Positions 33,222-42,049 of a stretch of 55,644 bases of DNA are shown here, piece after piece. Where the stretch lies: NCBI GenBank assembly GCA_947458875.1, contig CANGZD010000008.1, positions 1-55,644 on the forward strand, given 5' to 3'. Within the stretch, counting starts at the first letter, position 1. Each line of letters opens with the position of its first letter. This DNA is from Sphingobacteriaceae bacterium. Lineage in GTDB: Bacteria > Bacteroidota > Bacteroidia > Sphingobacteriales > Sphingobacteriaceae. The notes beneath the pieces are model-generated. The model did not search any database. It had not been told where the DNA came from and saw only the letters and a list, made by a program, of their open reading frames with translations. Position numbers and translations under genes: made by a program.

Positions 33222-34610
33222 TTAGAATTTAAGTCCTGTCTGATCGATCAAATAAACCAGGCTGGCCATGGCGGCAGCACCCAATTCCAGTTCACGTTTG
33301 TTCACATTCTCAAATACATCGTTAGGTGTATGGTGAATGTCGAAATAACGTTGAGAATCGGGTCTGTAACCGATTAAAACCACCCCTGGCACGGTTTTTT
33401 TCAAAGGACCGATATCGGCTCCACCGCCACCAAAACTCAGTCGATCGGCATCATATGGTTCAAATAATTTCTGCCAATTACCTTTTAACTGTTTGTAGAG
33501 ATTTTCCGGGGCGTCAAATCCGAAGCCACGAGGCGTGAAGCCCCCTGCATCCGACTCGATTGCCGCCAAATGTTTTTCCTGATTGATTTTAGCGAGTTCC
33601 GCATATTTTTGTCCACCACGTAATCCATTTTCCTCATTCATAAAAAGTACGGCTCTGATGGTATTTTTAGGACGATAATTGATGGCTTTGAAAATTCTCA
33701 AAACTTCTACAGATTGCGTCACGCCGGTACCATCATCATGTGCCCCTTCGGCCAAATCCCACGAATCTAAGTGACCACCCACGGTAATGATCTGTTCAGG
33801 CAGTTCCGAACCTTTAATTTCACCAATTACATTATAAGAAAGTGCATCTGGTAGCGTTTCACAATTTTGTTTAAAGTAAAACTGTACAGGATTTGCAGTC
33901 TTTAGTTTCAGTAAACGGCTCAATTCATTGGCAGCCTTAGTAGAAATGGCAGCCGCAGGAATTTTTACGCCTTTTTCATCGTAACTAGTCGATCCTGTGT
34001 GAGGGTAGTCGTCGATACTATGAGTTAAAGAGCGAACGATTACGCCAACGGCGCCGTATTTCGCTGCTTCAGAAGGTCCAGCACGTCTTTGATCACCGGC
34101 CATGCCGTACGAAACACCTGTTTCAATAGGTTTAGGATCAAATGCCCGGTTAAAAAACACAATTTTGCCTTTAATTTGAGCTTCGCCCAAAGATTTCAAT
34201 TCATTTAAGCTCTGAACTTCAATTACCGGAGCTTTTATTCCCTTTTTCGGGGTGGCTACCGAGCCGCCCAGTGCCGCAATTGGAACACCGATGCTTTTAT
34301 TGCCAACCAAAATCTTTGCTTCTTCTTTTTCACCACGCACCCAGTGGGGTACCATTACTTCTTGCAGGTAAACCCGGTCAAAACCATACTCTTCCATTAA
34401 TTTCTTAGTCCAATCAACCGCTTTTTGTGCTCCAACAGAACCACTCAACCGCGGACCAATTTTCTTACACAAGTACTCCAAATTGCGGTAGCTGTGACCG
34501 TTTACCAAGGCTTCGTCGTAAATTTTACGTATTTGTAAGGAATCTGCCGATTGCCCCATTGTTAATTGTGTAATGAACAGTAAGGGGAGAATGATTTTGA
34601 TCAATTTCAT
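33222..34610 (-). CDS. M28-family zinc aminopeptidase/carboxypeptidase (secreted)
   Basis: A 462-residue peptidase. ATG 34610 (MKLIKIILPLLFITQ) is preferred to the in-frame ATG 18 bp upstream because it directly opens a signal peptide ending TMGQ. Metal ligands are seen in VGGHLDSWDLAEGAHDDGTG (His, then Asp), FMNEENGLRGGQ (Glu pair), AIESDAGGFTP (Asp) and a His in YFDIHHTPNDVF. A PA insert domain occupies about residues 120-250. Probably periplasmic, trimming amino acids from peptides. Confidence 0.93.
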   Translation of the reverse strand: MKLIKIILPLLFITQLTMGQSADSLQIRKIYDEALVNGHSYRNLEYLCKKIGPRLSGSVGAQKAVDWTKKLMEEYGFDRVYLQEVMVPHWVRGEKEEAKILVGNKSIGVPIAALGGSVATPKKGIKAPVIEVQSLNELKSLGEAQIKGKIVFFNRAFDPKPIETGVSYGMAGDQRRAGPSEAAKYGAVGVIVRSLTHSIDDYPHTGSTSYDEKGVKIPAAAISTKAANELSRLLKLKTANPVQFYFKQNCETLPDALSYNVIGEIKGSELPEQIITVGGHLDSWDLAEGAHDDGTGVTQSVEVLRIFKAINYRPKNTIRAVLFMNEENGLRGGQKYAELAKINQEKHLAAIESDAGGFTPRGFGFDAPENLYKQLKGNWQKLFEPYDADRLSFGGGGADIGPLKKTVPGVVLIGYRPDSQRYFDIHHTPNDVFENVNKRELELGAAAMASLVYLIDQTGLKF

Positions 34611-34650
34611 ATTAAGGTGTTTTAACAAATGTAATTTTTTTAAAGATTAT

Positions 34651-36756
34651 TTAGGAGATTTTATCCCAGCTGATTCCAGGATTTCTCATTTCAAAATAAG
34701 TTCTTAGCAAGACGTTTTCTGTCTTCAATAAATCCGGGTCCTCTTCGTAAATATCTATTACAGATTGCCGGGCTGTTTGTAATAACTGTTGATCATGAGC
34801 CAGATCAGCTAATTTAAGGTCCAGAACACCGCTTTGTTGGGTTCCTTCTATATCGCCGGGCCCACGAAGTTGTAGGTCAATTTCCGAAATCCGGAATCCA
34901 TCATTGGTCTCCACCATGGTTTGCAGACGTAGTTTAGCGTCGTTACTCAACTTATTACCCGACATTAAAATACAATAAGATTGTTCGGCCCCCCGGCCCA
35001 CACGGCCCCGTAGCTGGTGTAATTGCGCCAGTCCAAATCTTTCGGCATTTTCGATGACCATTACACTGGCGTTCGGCACGTTTACACCCACTTCAATTAC
35101 GGTAGTAGCTACCATAATTTGTGTGGTTCCCTTAACGAATCGCTGCATCTCAAATTCTTTTTCTGCAGAGGTCAGTTTCCCGTGAACGATACTGATCTTA
35201 TATTCCGGAAGGGGGAACTCTAAACTGATGGCCTCAATTCCTGCCTCGAGGTACAATAAATCTAATTTTTCACTTTCCTTGATCAGCGGGTAAACAATAT
35301 AAACCTGCCGGCCTTTGGCTATTTCTTCTTTTATGAATCCAAACATTCGCAAACGTTGACTTTCGTACATGTGTACGGTTTTGATCGGTTTACGACCTAC
35401 TGGCAGCTCATCAATAACAGAAACTTCTAAATCACCATAAAGGGTCATCGCCAGTGTTCTTGGAATTGGGGTGGCTGTCATTACCAATACATGTGGAGGT
35501 ACTAAGCTTTTCTTCCAGAGCTTTGCCCTCTGCTGCACCCCAAAACGGTGTTGTTCATCAATTACGGCGAGGCCAAGCCGATGGAACTGCACGGCATCTT
35601 CAATGAGTGCATGTGTACCAATCAGGATATTTAATTCGCCCGATAATAACTGTTCGTGAATTTCTTTTCTTTTTTTCTTGGGCGTAGAGCCGGTGAGTAA
35701 TTGAATCTTGACGAAGTCATCATCAATTAAGGATCGGAGTGATTGCTCATGTTGCTTGGCCAGGATTTCGGTAGGAGCCATTAAGCAAGCCTGGTATCCA
35801 TTGTCGATGGCCAGCAGCATACTCATCAAAGCAATTACCGTTTTACCGCTCCCCACATCACCTTGGAGCAACCGATTCATTTGTATACCCCGCTGCGTAT
35901 CCTGCCGAATCTCTTTCATTACCCTTTTTTGGGCTCCAGTTAGCTCAAATGGTAGTTTTTCATTGTAAAATGCATTGAACTTTTCCCCAACTTGTTCAAA
36001 GATTACTCCTTTAAATTTCCGGCTGCGGAGTAGTTTATTCTTTAGAATTTTTAATTGGATGAAGAATAGTTCCTCAAACTTTAAACGTTTTTGGGCTTTA
36101 GCCAGCTCGTCTATATTTTCAGGGAAATGAATATTCCAGATGGCTTGCTTTTTATCCATTAACTGGTGCTTTTCCAGTAAATAGCTTGGGATATTTTCCG
36201 CGATATCGCGAAGGTGACTCTCCAATAAACCGGCCTGCAACCGCTGGATGCCTTTTGTATCCAAATTGAAGAGTTTTAATTTCTCGGTAGAACTGTAAAC
36301 CGGTTGCAGTGTTAAGTTGCCTTGTTTTTTTGCTTTCGGATCATAGGGCTCTATTTCCGGATGAGAAATTGAAATTCTTCCGTTAAAAACACTTGGTTTG
36401 CCGAAAATCAGGTACACAGCTCCCGTCTGGATATTTTTTTCAAACCATTTGATGGATTGGAACCAAACCAGTTCCATCAGGCCGGTATCGTCCTTGAACT
36501 CCAAAACCAAACGCTTGGTCCTTTTTTCACCCAGCACCGCTTTGCTCATCACCCGGCCAATGATCTGTACAGCAGGTAAATCGGCATTTAATTCGCTTAT
36601 TTTATAAAAGCGGGTCCGGTCTATGTATCGGAATGGATAATGCTCTAGTAGGTCGGCATAGGTAAAAATGCCCAACTCTTTTTTGAGTAATTCGCCACGC
36701 TGAGGGCCTACACCTTTAAGGTACTCAATTGAAGTACTTAATGTATGCGAATTCAA
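34651..36756 (-). CDS. recG: ATP-dependent DNA helicase RecG
   Basis: Reverses stalled replication forks and remodels Holliday junctions. The 701-residue protein has the N-terminal wedge domain with an OB fold (about 60-160), Walker A GDVGSGKT (about residues 297-304), the Walker B box in AVIDEQHRFGVQQR (about 399), TATPIPRTLAMT (motif III) and ATTVIEVGVNVPNA with HQLRGRVGRG (motifs V-VI). Its length is normal. It is alone between the EamA gene and the M28 gene. Confidence 0.97.
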   Translation of the reverse strand: MNSHTLSTSIEYLKGVGPQRGELLKKELGIFTYADLLEHYPFRYIDRTRFYKISELNADLPAVQIIGRVMSKAVLGEKRTKRLVLEFKDDTGLMELVWFQSIKWFEKNIQTGAVYLIFGKPSVFNGRISISHPEIEPYDPKAKKQGNLTLQPVYSSTEKLKLFNLDTKGIQRLQAGLLESHLRDIAENIPSYLLEKHQLMDKKQAIWNIHFPENIDELAKAQKRLKFEELFFIQLKILKNKLLRSRKFKGVIFEQVGEKFNAFYNEKLPFELTGAQKRVMKEIRQDTQRGIQMNRLLQGDVGSGKTVIALMSMLLAIDNGYQACLMAPTEILAKQHEQSLRSLIDDDFVKIQLLTGSTPKKKRKEIHEQLLSGELNILIGTHALIEDAVQFHRLGLAVIDEQHRFGVQQRAKLWKKSLVPPHVLVMTATPIPRTLAMTLYGDLEVSVIDELPVGRKPIKTVHMYESQRLRMFGFIKEEIAKGRQVYIVYPLIKESEKLDLLYLEAGIEAISLEFPLPEYKISIVHGKLTSAEKEFEMQRFVKGTTQIMVATTVIEVGVNVPNASVMVIENAERFGLAQLHQLRGRVGRGAEQSYCILMSGNKLSNDAKLRLQTMVETNDGFRISEIDLQLRGPGDIEGTQQSGVLDLKLADLAHDQQLLQTARQSVIDIYEEDPDLLKTENVLLRTYFEMRNPGISWDKIS

Positions 36757-36767
36757 TGTAGGGAGAT

Positions 36768-37682
36768 TTAATATGCCTGTTTTTTAGATTTGGTCAGTAA
36801 TCCGACCAGTAAATTCCAGTTAAAAACCAGCACTGCAATTACCAATAATAGGTAGGCAATTAATTGTTGGTTATTTATTGGTTCATGAAAATAAAAAAAG
36901 GCTACCGCAAAAGCAACTATGGGGTTGGTGTAGATGATGATTCCCATTGTAGAAGAGGGTAAACCAGTAAGTGCGTATAAACTCAGAAATAGCGGAATGA
37001 TGGTAAAGAATACAGAAATCTCTAAAATTGTTTTCCAGAAATAGGGGTCAGTGGGTAAACCATTAAAATCATGAATAAATAAAGGCAACATCATAGCACA
37101 TGATAAAATCAGCTGGATACCCAGCATGTTGAACTTATCTATCAGAACCACCACCCGCTGTATAATCAGGTAAAAAGCATAGAGTGAAGCAATGAACACC
37201 GACCACCAAACATCGCGAGGTGAACCCTGAGCCAGAAATACGATACTCACGAATGCGATCAGCATGGCGCTGAACTTGTATTTGGTGAGTTCTTCTCTCA
37301 ATATGATAAAGCCACACATGGCAGTAAGAAGCGGACAAACCATATAAGCAAAGGCCGCAGATGTTAAACTAACATGGTTAACGGCATAAATGAATGCGTA
37401 CCAGTTGCCGGTAACCAATACCCCGGCCAAAAGGGTTAGACCGATTATTTTATTACGTTTTGCGGCCGGCTGACTTTTTAGATCAAGCCAGTCAGATTTT
37501 AACTGGTTTTTTCTAAACAATAAAATGATGATCCAGGTGATGAGCAGTGAAGTGAAAATACGGTAATAAAGTATTTGTTCGGAAGGGTAAGCTTTTAAGC
37601 TACGAAGTGGGATCGAAAAGAATCCCCACATTCCTGTGGATACCACTGCAGCAAGAAGGTATTTTAAACGTCCTTCCTTCAC
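36768..37682 (-). CDS. EamA/RarD-type drug-metabolite transporter
   Basis: A 304-residue membrane protein with about ten TM helices in two EamA halves. The opening, LAAVVSTGMWGFFSIPLRSL followed by ILYYRIFTSLLITWI, resembles RarD. Substrate unknown. Its ATG overlaps the ridA stop by 4 bp (ATGA), so both are co-translated. Confidence 0.87.
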   Translation of the reverse strand: MKEGRLKYLLAAVVSTGMWGFFSIPLRSLKAYPSEQILYYRIFTSLLITWIIILLFRKNQLKSDWLDLKSQPAAKRNKIIGLTLLAGVLVTGNWYAFIYAVNHVSLTSAAFAYMVCPLLTAMCGFIILREELTKYKFSAMLIAFVSIVFLAQGSPRDVWWSVFIASLYAFYLIIQRVVVLIDKFNMLGIQLILSCAMMLPLFIHDFNGLPTDPYFWKTILEISVFFTIIPLFLSLYALTGLPSSTMGIIIYTNPIVAFAVAFFYFHEPINNQQLIAYLLLVIAVLVFNWNLLVGLLTKSKKQAY

Positions 37683-38071
37683 GATTTTGCAGCAATTACC
37701 GAAATCTCTACATGAACGTTCTTGGGTAATCCTACTACCGCTACCGTTTCACGTGCAGGAGGATTGGCTTCGAAGTGAGCGCCATACACTTCATTTACGA
37801 CTGCAAAATCTGCCATGTCTCTCAAAAAAATACTGGTCTTTACAATATCTTCAAAGTTATAACCAGCTTTTTTAAGAATTTGCGCTAAATTTTTCATTAC
37901 TTGTTCCGCTTCTGCTTTTACATCGCCTTTTATTAGCTCGTTGGTGGCCGGATCGATTGCAATTTGTCCCGAAACAAATAAAAAACCTTGGGATGAACTT
38001 GTTTCAATAGCCTGGCTGTATGGTCCTATAGGAAGTGGAGCCTGGTCGGTATGGATGACTGTCTTTTTCAT
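37679..38071 (-). CDS. RidA/YjgF-family enamine/imine deaminase
   Basis: A 130-residue protein (start at ATG 38071, MKKTVIHTDQAPLPIGPYSQ). This start is chosen because it forms an ATGA overlap with the stop of the small membrane-protein gene. RidA hydrolyses reactive 2-aminoacrylate and related imines. The active-site Arg is in PPARETVAVVGLP, and the family signature FLFVSGQIAIDP is present. It is coupled to the EamA transporter downstream. Confidence 0.95.
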   Translation of the reverse strand: MKKTVIHTDQAPLPIGPYSQAIETSSSQGFLFVSGQIAIDPATNELIKGDVKAEAEQVMKNLAQILKKAGYNFEDIVKTSIFLRDMADFAVVNEVYGAHFEANPPARETVAVVGLPKNVHVEISVIAAKS

Positions 38072-38208
38072 TTTTTTAATAACCACTCGATTAATTTATA
38101 GATAACTCCACCCAGAAAAACAATGATGGCTGTAGCATTGATAGCATGCATCACCCTCAAATTGAAACTGCTGGGTCTATTTGGATCTTTTTTTCTAAAA
38201 AAATACAT
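38068..38208 (-). CDS. 46-residue single-pass membrane protein coupled to RidA
   Basis: A short gene, easy to miss because it encodes only 46 residues, starting MYFFRKKDPNRPSSFNLRVM and ending LIEWLLKK. The first 20 residues are basic; residues about 22-41 form one TM helix (NATAIIVFLGGVIYKLI), followed by Lys-Lys. Its stop TGA overlaps the ATG of ridA as ATGA, strong evidence that both are translated. A terminator for the OmpA gene lies just upstream, so it begins a new three-gene unit with ridA and the EamA transporter. Similar short proteins occur in Bacteroidota; I am not certain of the family name. Function unknown. Confidence 0.75.
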   Translation of the reverse strand: MYFFRKKDPNRPSSFNLRVMHAINATAIIVFLGGVIYKLIEWLLKK

Positions 38209-38226
38209 GGCCCAAAGGTATAAACA

Positions 38227-38262
38227 AAAAAGAGTCCTGGTGATGAACCAGAACTCTTTTTA
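38227..38262 (-). terminator. Intrinsic terminator of the OmpA-like gene
   Basis: On the minus strand AAAGAGTTCTGG pairs with CCAGGACTCTTT (one G-U) with a short loop, then a T tract. Placed just after the ompA stop at 38280. Confidence 0.88.
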
Positions 38263-38279
38263 ATGAATAATCAGTTTTT

Positions 38280-39617
38280 TTATTGTCTGCTAATCTCTAC
38301 GCGTCTATTCAGTTGACGACCTTCTTCTGTAGCATTTGATGCTACCGGACGAGTTTCGCCATAACCTTTAGTTACAATCTTGGTAGCACTCACACCTGAG
38401 TTTACTAAATAGGTTTTTACAGAATTTGCACGGTCTTTTGATAACTGCATGTTATACTCTGTAGTACCTTCTTCAGATGCATGACCATCTAATTGAACTT
38501 TAACAATTACACCGTTTTTCAAATCAGTTGACAACTGATCTAAAGTTGGGTAAGCAGAAGTTTTCAAGACTGAAGAGTTAAACTCGAATTGAATGGCATT
38601 AGCAGAGGTAGCTGTTCCCGGGCAACCGTTGAACTCAGCAGTTCCTTTTTCGGTAGGGCAGCTGTCTTTTGAATCCGGCACGCCATCAGCATCTACATCC
38701 ATAGGACAACCAGAGCCATCAACTTTAATTCCCGCCTCAGTACCTGGGCATTTGTCTAATTTATCGGCAACACCGTCACCATCAGAGTCTTTCAACAGAT
38801 CAGCAGCTTCTAAAGTAGCTACACGACTTTTCAATGCTTCTAATTCCTGGCGTAAGCTAGGGTCTTTTAATTCATCATACATGATAACTAAAGGATTTAC
38901 CCAGTCTAAATTTGGTTTTGCAGCATTACCCAAAGAAAATTCTAAGCCACCATGAATGTATGACCACTTATCATTTCCGGCTGCTACAGTAGCGTCTAAC
39001 TGATCGCTGTTGATAAAGTACATATTATAACCCATGTCAAAGTTAATACGGTTAGAAACTTTGAATTTGGCACCTACACCAACAGGGATGAAATTATCTT
39101 TAGTTTTTGGAGAAGTAACAATGTTGTTTAAATCGTTAGTTAACTCTGGAGTGTAGCTGGCTACACCAAAACCGGTTTTAACAATGAAATTTACTGCGTT
39201 TTCTCTTTTTAAGAAATCGATGGTAGCTACATTGATTACACCCATTAAACTGGCAGACCAACCTAATTTCGTTTCGTATGATTTGTTGCCTGGAGCACCA
39301 GCATGATTACTGCCGGATAAAGTTCCAGCCAAAAATCCACCTTCTAAACCAAAAGAATGAGCTAACTGCTTGCGTAAAGTTAATCCATAACCCAAGTTTA
39401 AATCAGAATGTTGGAAGTCTTTATTTCCACCAACTAATGCTACTGGAGCTAATGCACCCGCATTAAATCCTAGAGACCAGGTTCTAAATTGTGTTCTGCC
39501 GCCAAAAGTTTTTGTGCTGGTGCTCGACATATTTTCTTGTCCGAACATTACCGAAGTAAAGCTTAAACACACAAACACGGTTAAGGCCGCCATTCTTTTA
39601 ATAGTAGAATAATTCAT
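38280..39617 (-). CDS. OmpA-family outer-membrane protein with calcium-binding repeats
   Basis: A 445-residue product, starting at ATG 39617 (MNYSTIKRM), which opens a signal peptide ending SVMFGQ; the longer frame starts ten codons upstream. The N-terminal part is an 8-stranded-type beta-barrel. Two thrombospondin type 3 calcium repeats (DSDGDGVADKLDKCPG, DVDADGVPDSKDSCP) precede the peptidoglycan-binding OmpA C-domain: VKVQLDGHASEEGTTEYNMQ, LSKDRANSVKTYL, GYGETRPVASN and RRVEI. It anchors the outer membrane to the cell wall. Confidence 0.94.
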   Translation of the reverse strand: MNYSTIKRMAALTVFVCLSFTSVMFGQENMSSTSTKTFGGRTQFRTWSLGFNAGALAPVALVGGNKDFQHSDLNLGYGLTLRKQLAHSFGLEGGFLAGTLSGSNHAGAPGNKSYETKLGWSASLMGVINVATIDFLKRENAVNFIVKTGFGVASYTPELTNDLNNIVTSPKTKDNFIPVGVGAKFKVSNRINFDMGYNMYFINSDQLDATVAAGNDKWSYIHGGLEFSLGNAAKPNLDWVNPLVIMYDELKDPSLRQELEALKSRVATLEAADLLKDSDGDGVADKLDKCPGTEAGIKVDGSGCPMDVDADGVPDSKDSCPTEKGTAEFNGCPGTATSANAIQFEFNSSVLKTSAYPTLDQLSTDLKNGVIVKVQLDGHASEEGTTEYNMQLSKDRANSVKTYLVNSGVSATKIVTKGYGETRPVASNATEEGRQLNRRVEISRQ

Positions 39618-39660
39618 AAGATTATTTTTTATAGTGAACAATTTCAAGGTATGATATTCG

Positions 39661-39691
39661 CAAAATTAATCATTAAGTTTGATTTCATCAA
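39661..39691 (-). promoter_or_regulatory. Bacteroidota promoter for the OmpA-like gene
   Basis: Minus strand TTG at 39691-39689, 20 bp, TAATTTTG at 39668-39661. Spacing and both elements fit the -33/-7 consensus; the -7 box lies about 44 bp before the chosen ATG, supporting 39617. Confidence 0.68.
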
Positions 39692-39781
39692 TAATTTTGA
39701 GTTAAAACAATTAAATCATCACCTGCTTTTAGACAATAAACCAAAATTTTTGTCTTTTTGTTTTTCAAATAATCAAATACC

Positions 39782-41071
39782 ATGAAGTACCCTGCTCCAG
39801 AAACCTCACTGTTTGTTTTAAATAGAAACAACTTTAATAAGCAATTAAAGTCTAAGTCTATTGCAGTTTTCAATGCAAATGATGAACAATTGCGAAGTGG
39901 CGACCAGAATTTCATATTTAGGCAAAACCCTGATCTATTTTACTTGAGCGGTATCGATCAGGAGCAAACTATTCTTCTTCTTTTTCCCGACTGCCCCAAC
40001 CCATTGTACAGGGAGGTTTTGTTTTTAAGACAAACCAATGAATATATTGCCGTTTGGGAAGGGCATAAATACACCAAGGAAGAAGCACGTAAAGTGTCGG
40101 GTATTCAGCAGGTATTTTGGGTAGAGGAGTTTTGGAATGTGTTGCAATCTGTTATTCATTATGCGGATCATATTTATCTCAACACCAATGAGAACGACCG
40201 ATATGTGCATACCGTACCTTACCGCGACTTAAGATTTATTCAAGAATTAAAAGAGCGCTATCCCTTGCATCATTATGAGCGAAGTGCAGTGATCATGAGA
40301 GATTTGCGGCCGGTGAAATCTGCAGTAGAAGTTGAACTCACAAAAAAAGCCTGTCAGATTACACGTGATGCCTTTGTAAGGGTCTTAAAGTTCACCAAAC
40401 CGGGTGTGAACGAATATGAAATCGAAGCCGAAATCATTCACGAATTTATCCGTCAGGGTGCAAGCGGTCATGCTTATAATCCAATCATTGCCTCTGGAGC
40501 CAACGCCAATATCCTTCATTACAATGACAACAACCAAATTTGTCAATCGGGCGATGTGATTTTATTCGACTTTGGGGCCGAATATGCCAATTACAATGCC
40601 GATATGAGTCGCTCTATCCCAGTGAATGGCCGTTTTACCAAACGCCAAAAAGAAGTTTATCAGGCAGTGTTGAGGGTAATGCGGGCAGCCTCTAAGTTAT
40701 TGGTTGCAGGCACCATCTGGAACGAATATCATGAAGAAGTGGGCCGAATTATGGAGTCGGAATTGATTGGTTTGGGTTTATTGGATAAACATGCCGTGGC
40801 TAAACAAGATCCTGCAGCACCACTATACAAAAAGTATTTTATGCATGGCACTTCGCATCATTTAGGATTAGATGTACACGATTTTGCCAGCCGTTATAAA
40901 GCTTTTGAGGTAGGGAATATTTTAACTTGCGAACCCGGAATTTACATTCCTGAAGAAGGATTGGGCATTCGTTTGGAGAATAACATCCTGATTACCGCAA
41001 CCGGAAATATTGATTTAATGGCTGATATTCCGGTAGAAGAAGAGGAAATAGAGGAAATTATGAACGCTTAA
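39782..41071 (+). CDS. Xaa-Pro aminopeptidase, M24B family
   Basis: Removes the N-terminal residue before proline. The 429-residue protein has an N-terminal aminopeptidase P domain (MKYPAPETSLFVLNR; about 1-170) and a pita-bread M24 domain whose five metal ligands are visible: two Asp in FDFGAEYANYNADMS, His in HGTSHHLGLDVHD, Glu in CEPGIYI and Glu in GLGIRLENNILI. Cytoplasmic. Its 3' end overlaps the 3' end of the convergent meaB by 14 bp. Confidence 0.95.
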   Translation: MKYPAPETSLFVLNRNNFNKQLKSKSIAVFNANDEQLRSGDQNFIFRQNPDLFYLSGIDQEQTILLLFPDCPNPLYREVLFLRQTNEYIAVWEGHKYTKEEARKVSGIQQVFWVEEFWNVLQSVIHYADHIYLNTNENDRYVHTVPYRDLRFIQELKERYPLHHYERSAVIMRDLRPVKSAVEVELTKKACQITRDAFVRVLKFTKPGVNEYEIEAEIIHEFIRQGASGHAYNPIIASGANANILHYNDNNQICQSGDVILFDFGAEYANYNADMSRSIPVNGRFTKRQKEVYQAVLRVMRAASKLLVAGTIWNEYHEEVGRIMESELIGLGLLDKHAVAKQDPAAPLYKKYFMHGTSHHLGLDVHDFASRYKAFEVGNILTCEPGIYIPEEGLGIRLENNILITATGNIDLMADIPVEEEEIEEIMNA

Positions 41072-41930
41072 TCCAGTCTGCCACGAAGCGATAAAGGTTA
41101 AAATTGGGTAAGTTAGCTGCCATCGTCAAATCTGTTAAGAGGACTTTCTTATCGAAATTCTCCATTTGTTTCTGCTGGATCAGTTTCCAGGCTTTTTCTG
41201 CCAATAACAGATGCTTGTGCTGTTTTTTCGAATGCCCTTGCTTGTTAATGAGCTCGACCAATTCATCAATTCCGCTCTCTTTACTGGCAACAGTCGAAAT
41301 TACCGGTATGGGGTTTTCTTTTTGCTGACTAAGTTTTTTGAGTTTGTTGGCAAAAGATGCAGCTCCGTCCCTATCGGCTTTGTTCACTACAAAAACATCG
41401 GCAATTTCCATTAAGCCCGATTTGATCCCCTGAATCTCATCGCCCGCTTCGGGCACCAGTACCACCAGCGTGACATCGGCCAGGCCGGCAATTTCCACCT
41501 CCGATTGACCCACCCCCACTGTTTCAACCAAAATATAATCAAAGCCGGCTGCTCGTAGAACATCGGTCATTTCTATTGTTTTGGCAGATAAACCACCTAA
41601 TGAACCGCGTGTTGCCAGTGAACGGATGAATACATTCGGCTTGTTAAATTGTTCGGCCATTCGGATGCGGTCGCCAAGTAGCGAACCAAAGTTGAATGGA
41701 GAAGTGGGGTCGATGGCCAAAACAGCCACCAGTTTTCCATTTTCGCTTAAACGATTGATCAAGGCATTTACGAGCGTGCTTTTCCCTGCTCCCGGAGGAC
41801 CCGTAATGCCAATTACCGGGACTGATTGATCAGCTTTCAATTCTAAAAGCAATTTTTCGGCACCTTCCAGGTTGTTTTCAACCAGGGTTAATGTTCGCGA
41901 TAAAGCTTTAAAATCAATTTTTTTGATCAT
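41058..41930 (-). CDS. meaB: Methylmalonyl-CoA mutase-associated GTPase MeaB
   Basis: A 290-residue G3E-type GTPase that gates cofactor delivery to and protects methylmalonyl-CoA mutase. Walker A is GPPGAGKSTLVNAL (about residue 41), followed by AIDPTSPFNFGSLLGDRIRM, the switch region LVETVGVGQSEVEI, and FVVNKADRDGA as the guanine-specificity motif. The mutase itself is not in this window. Confidence 0.94.
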   Translation of the reverse strand: MIKKIDFKALSRTLTLVENNLEGAEKLLLELKADQSVPVIGITGPPGAGKSTLVNALINRLSENGKLVAVLAIDPTSPFNFGSLLGDRIRMAEQFNKPNVFIRSLATRGSLGGLSAKTIEMTDVLRAAGFDYILVETVGVGQSEVEIAGLADVTLVVLVPEAGDEIQGIKSGLMEIADVFVVNKADRDGAASFANKLKKLSQQKENPIPVISTVASKESGIDELVELINKQGHSKKQHKHLLLAEKAWKLIQQKQMENFDKKVLLTDLTMAANLPNFNLYRFVADWIKRS

Positions 41931-41986
41931 ATCCGTTCGTCCCGCGTAGCGGTATCTTACAAAAAACCTCTTTTTTATCCAGATTA

Positions 41987-42015
41987 CAAAATTATACGCT
42001 CCGGCCTATAGCCAA
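41987..42015 (-). promoter_or_regulatory. Candidate promoter for meaB
   Basis: Minus strand: TTG at 42015-42013 and TAATTTTG at 41994-41987, 18 bp apart. It shares the intergenic space with the ABC gene's -7 box. Confidence 0.45.
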
Positions 42016-42016
42016 T

Positions 42017-42024
42017 TATATTTG
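42017..42024 (+). promoter_or_regulatory. Candidate -7 element for the ABC exporter
   Basis: TATATTTG, exact TAnnTTTG, 25 bp before the ATG at 42050. No TTG 20 bp upstream. Confidence 0.45.
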
Positions 42025-42049
42025 TAAATTAGCACATCGTTAAGCTTAG

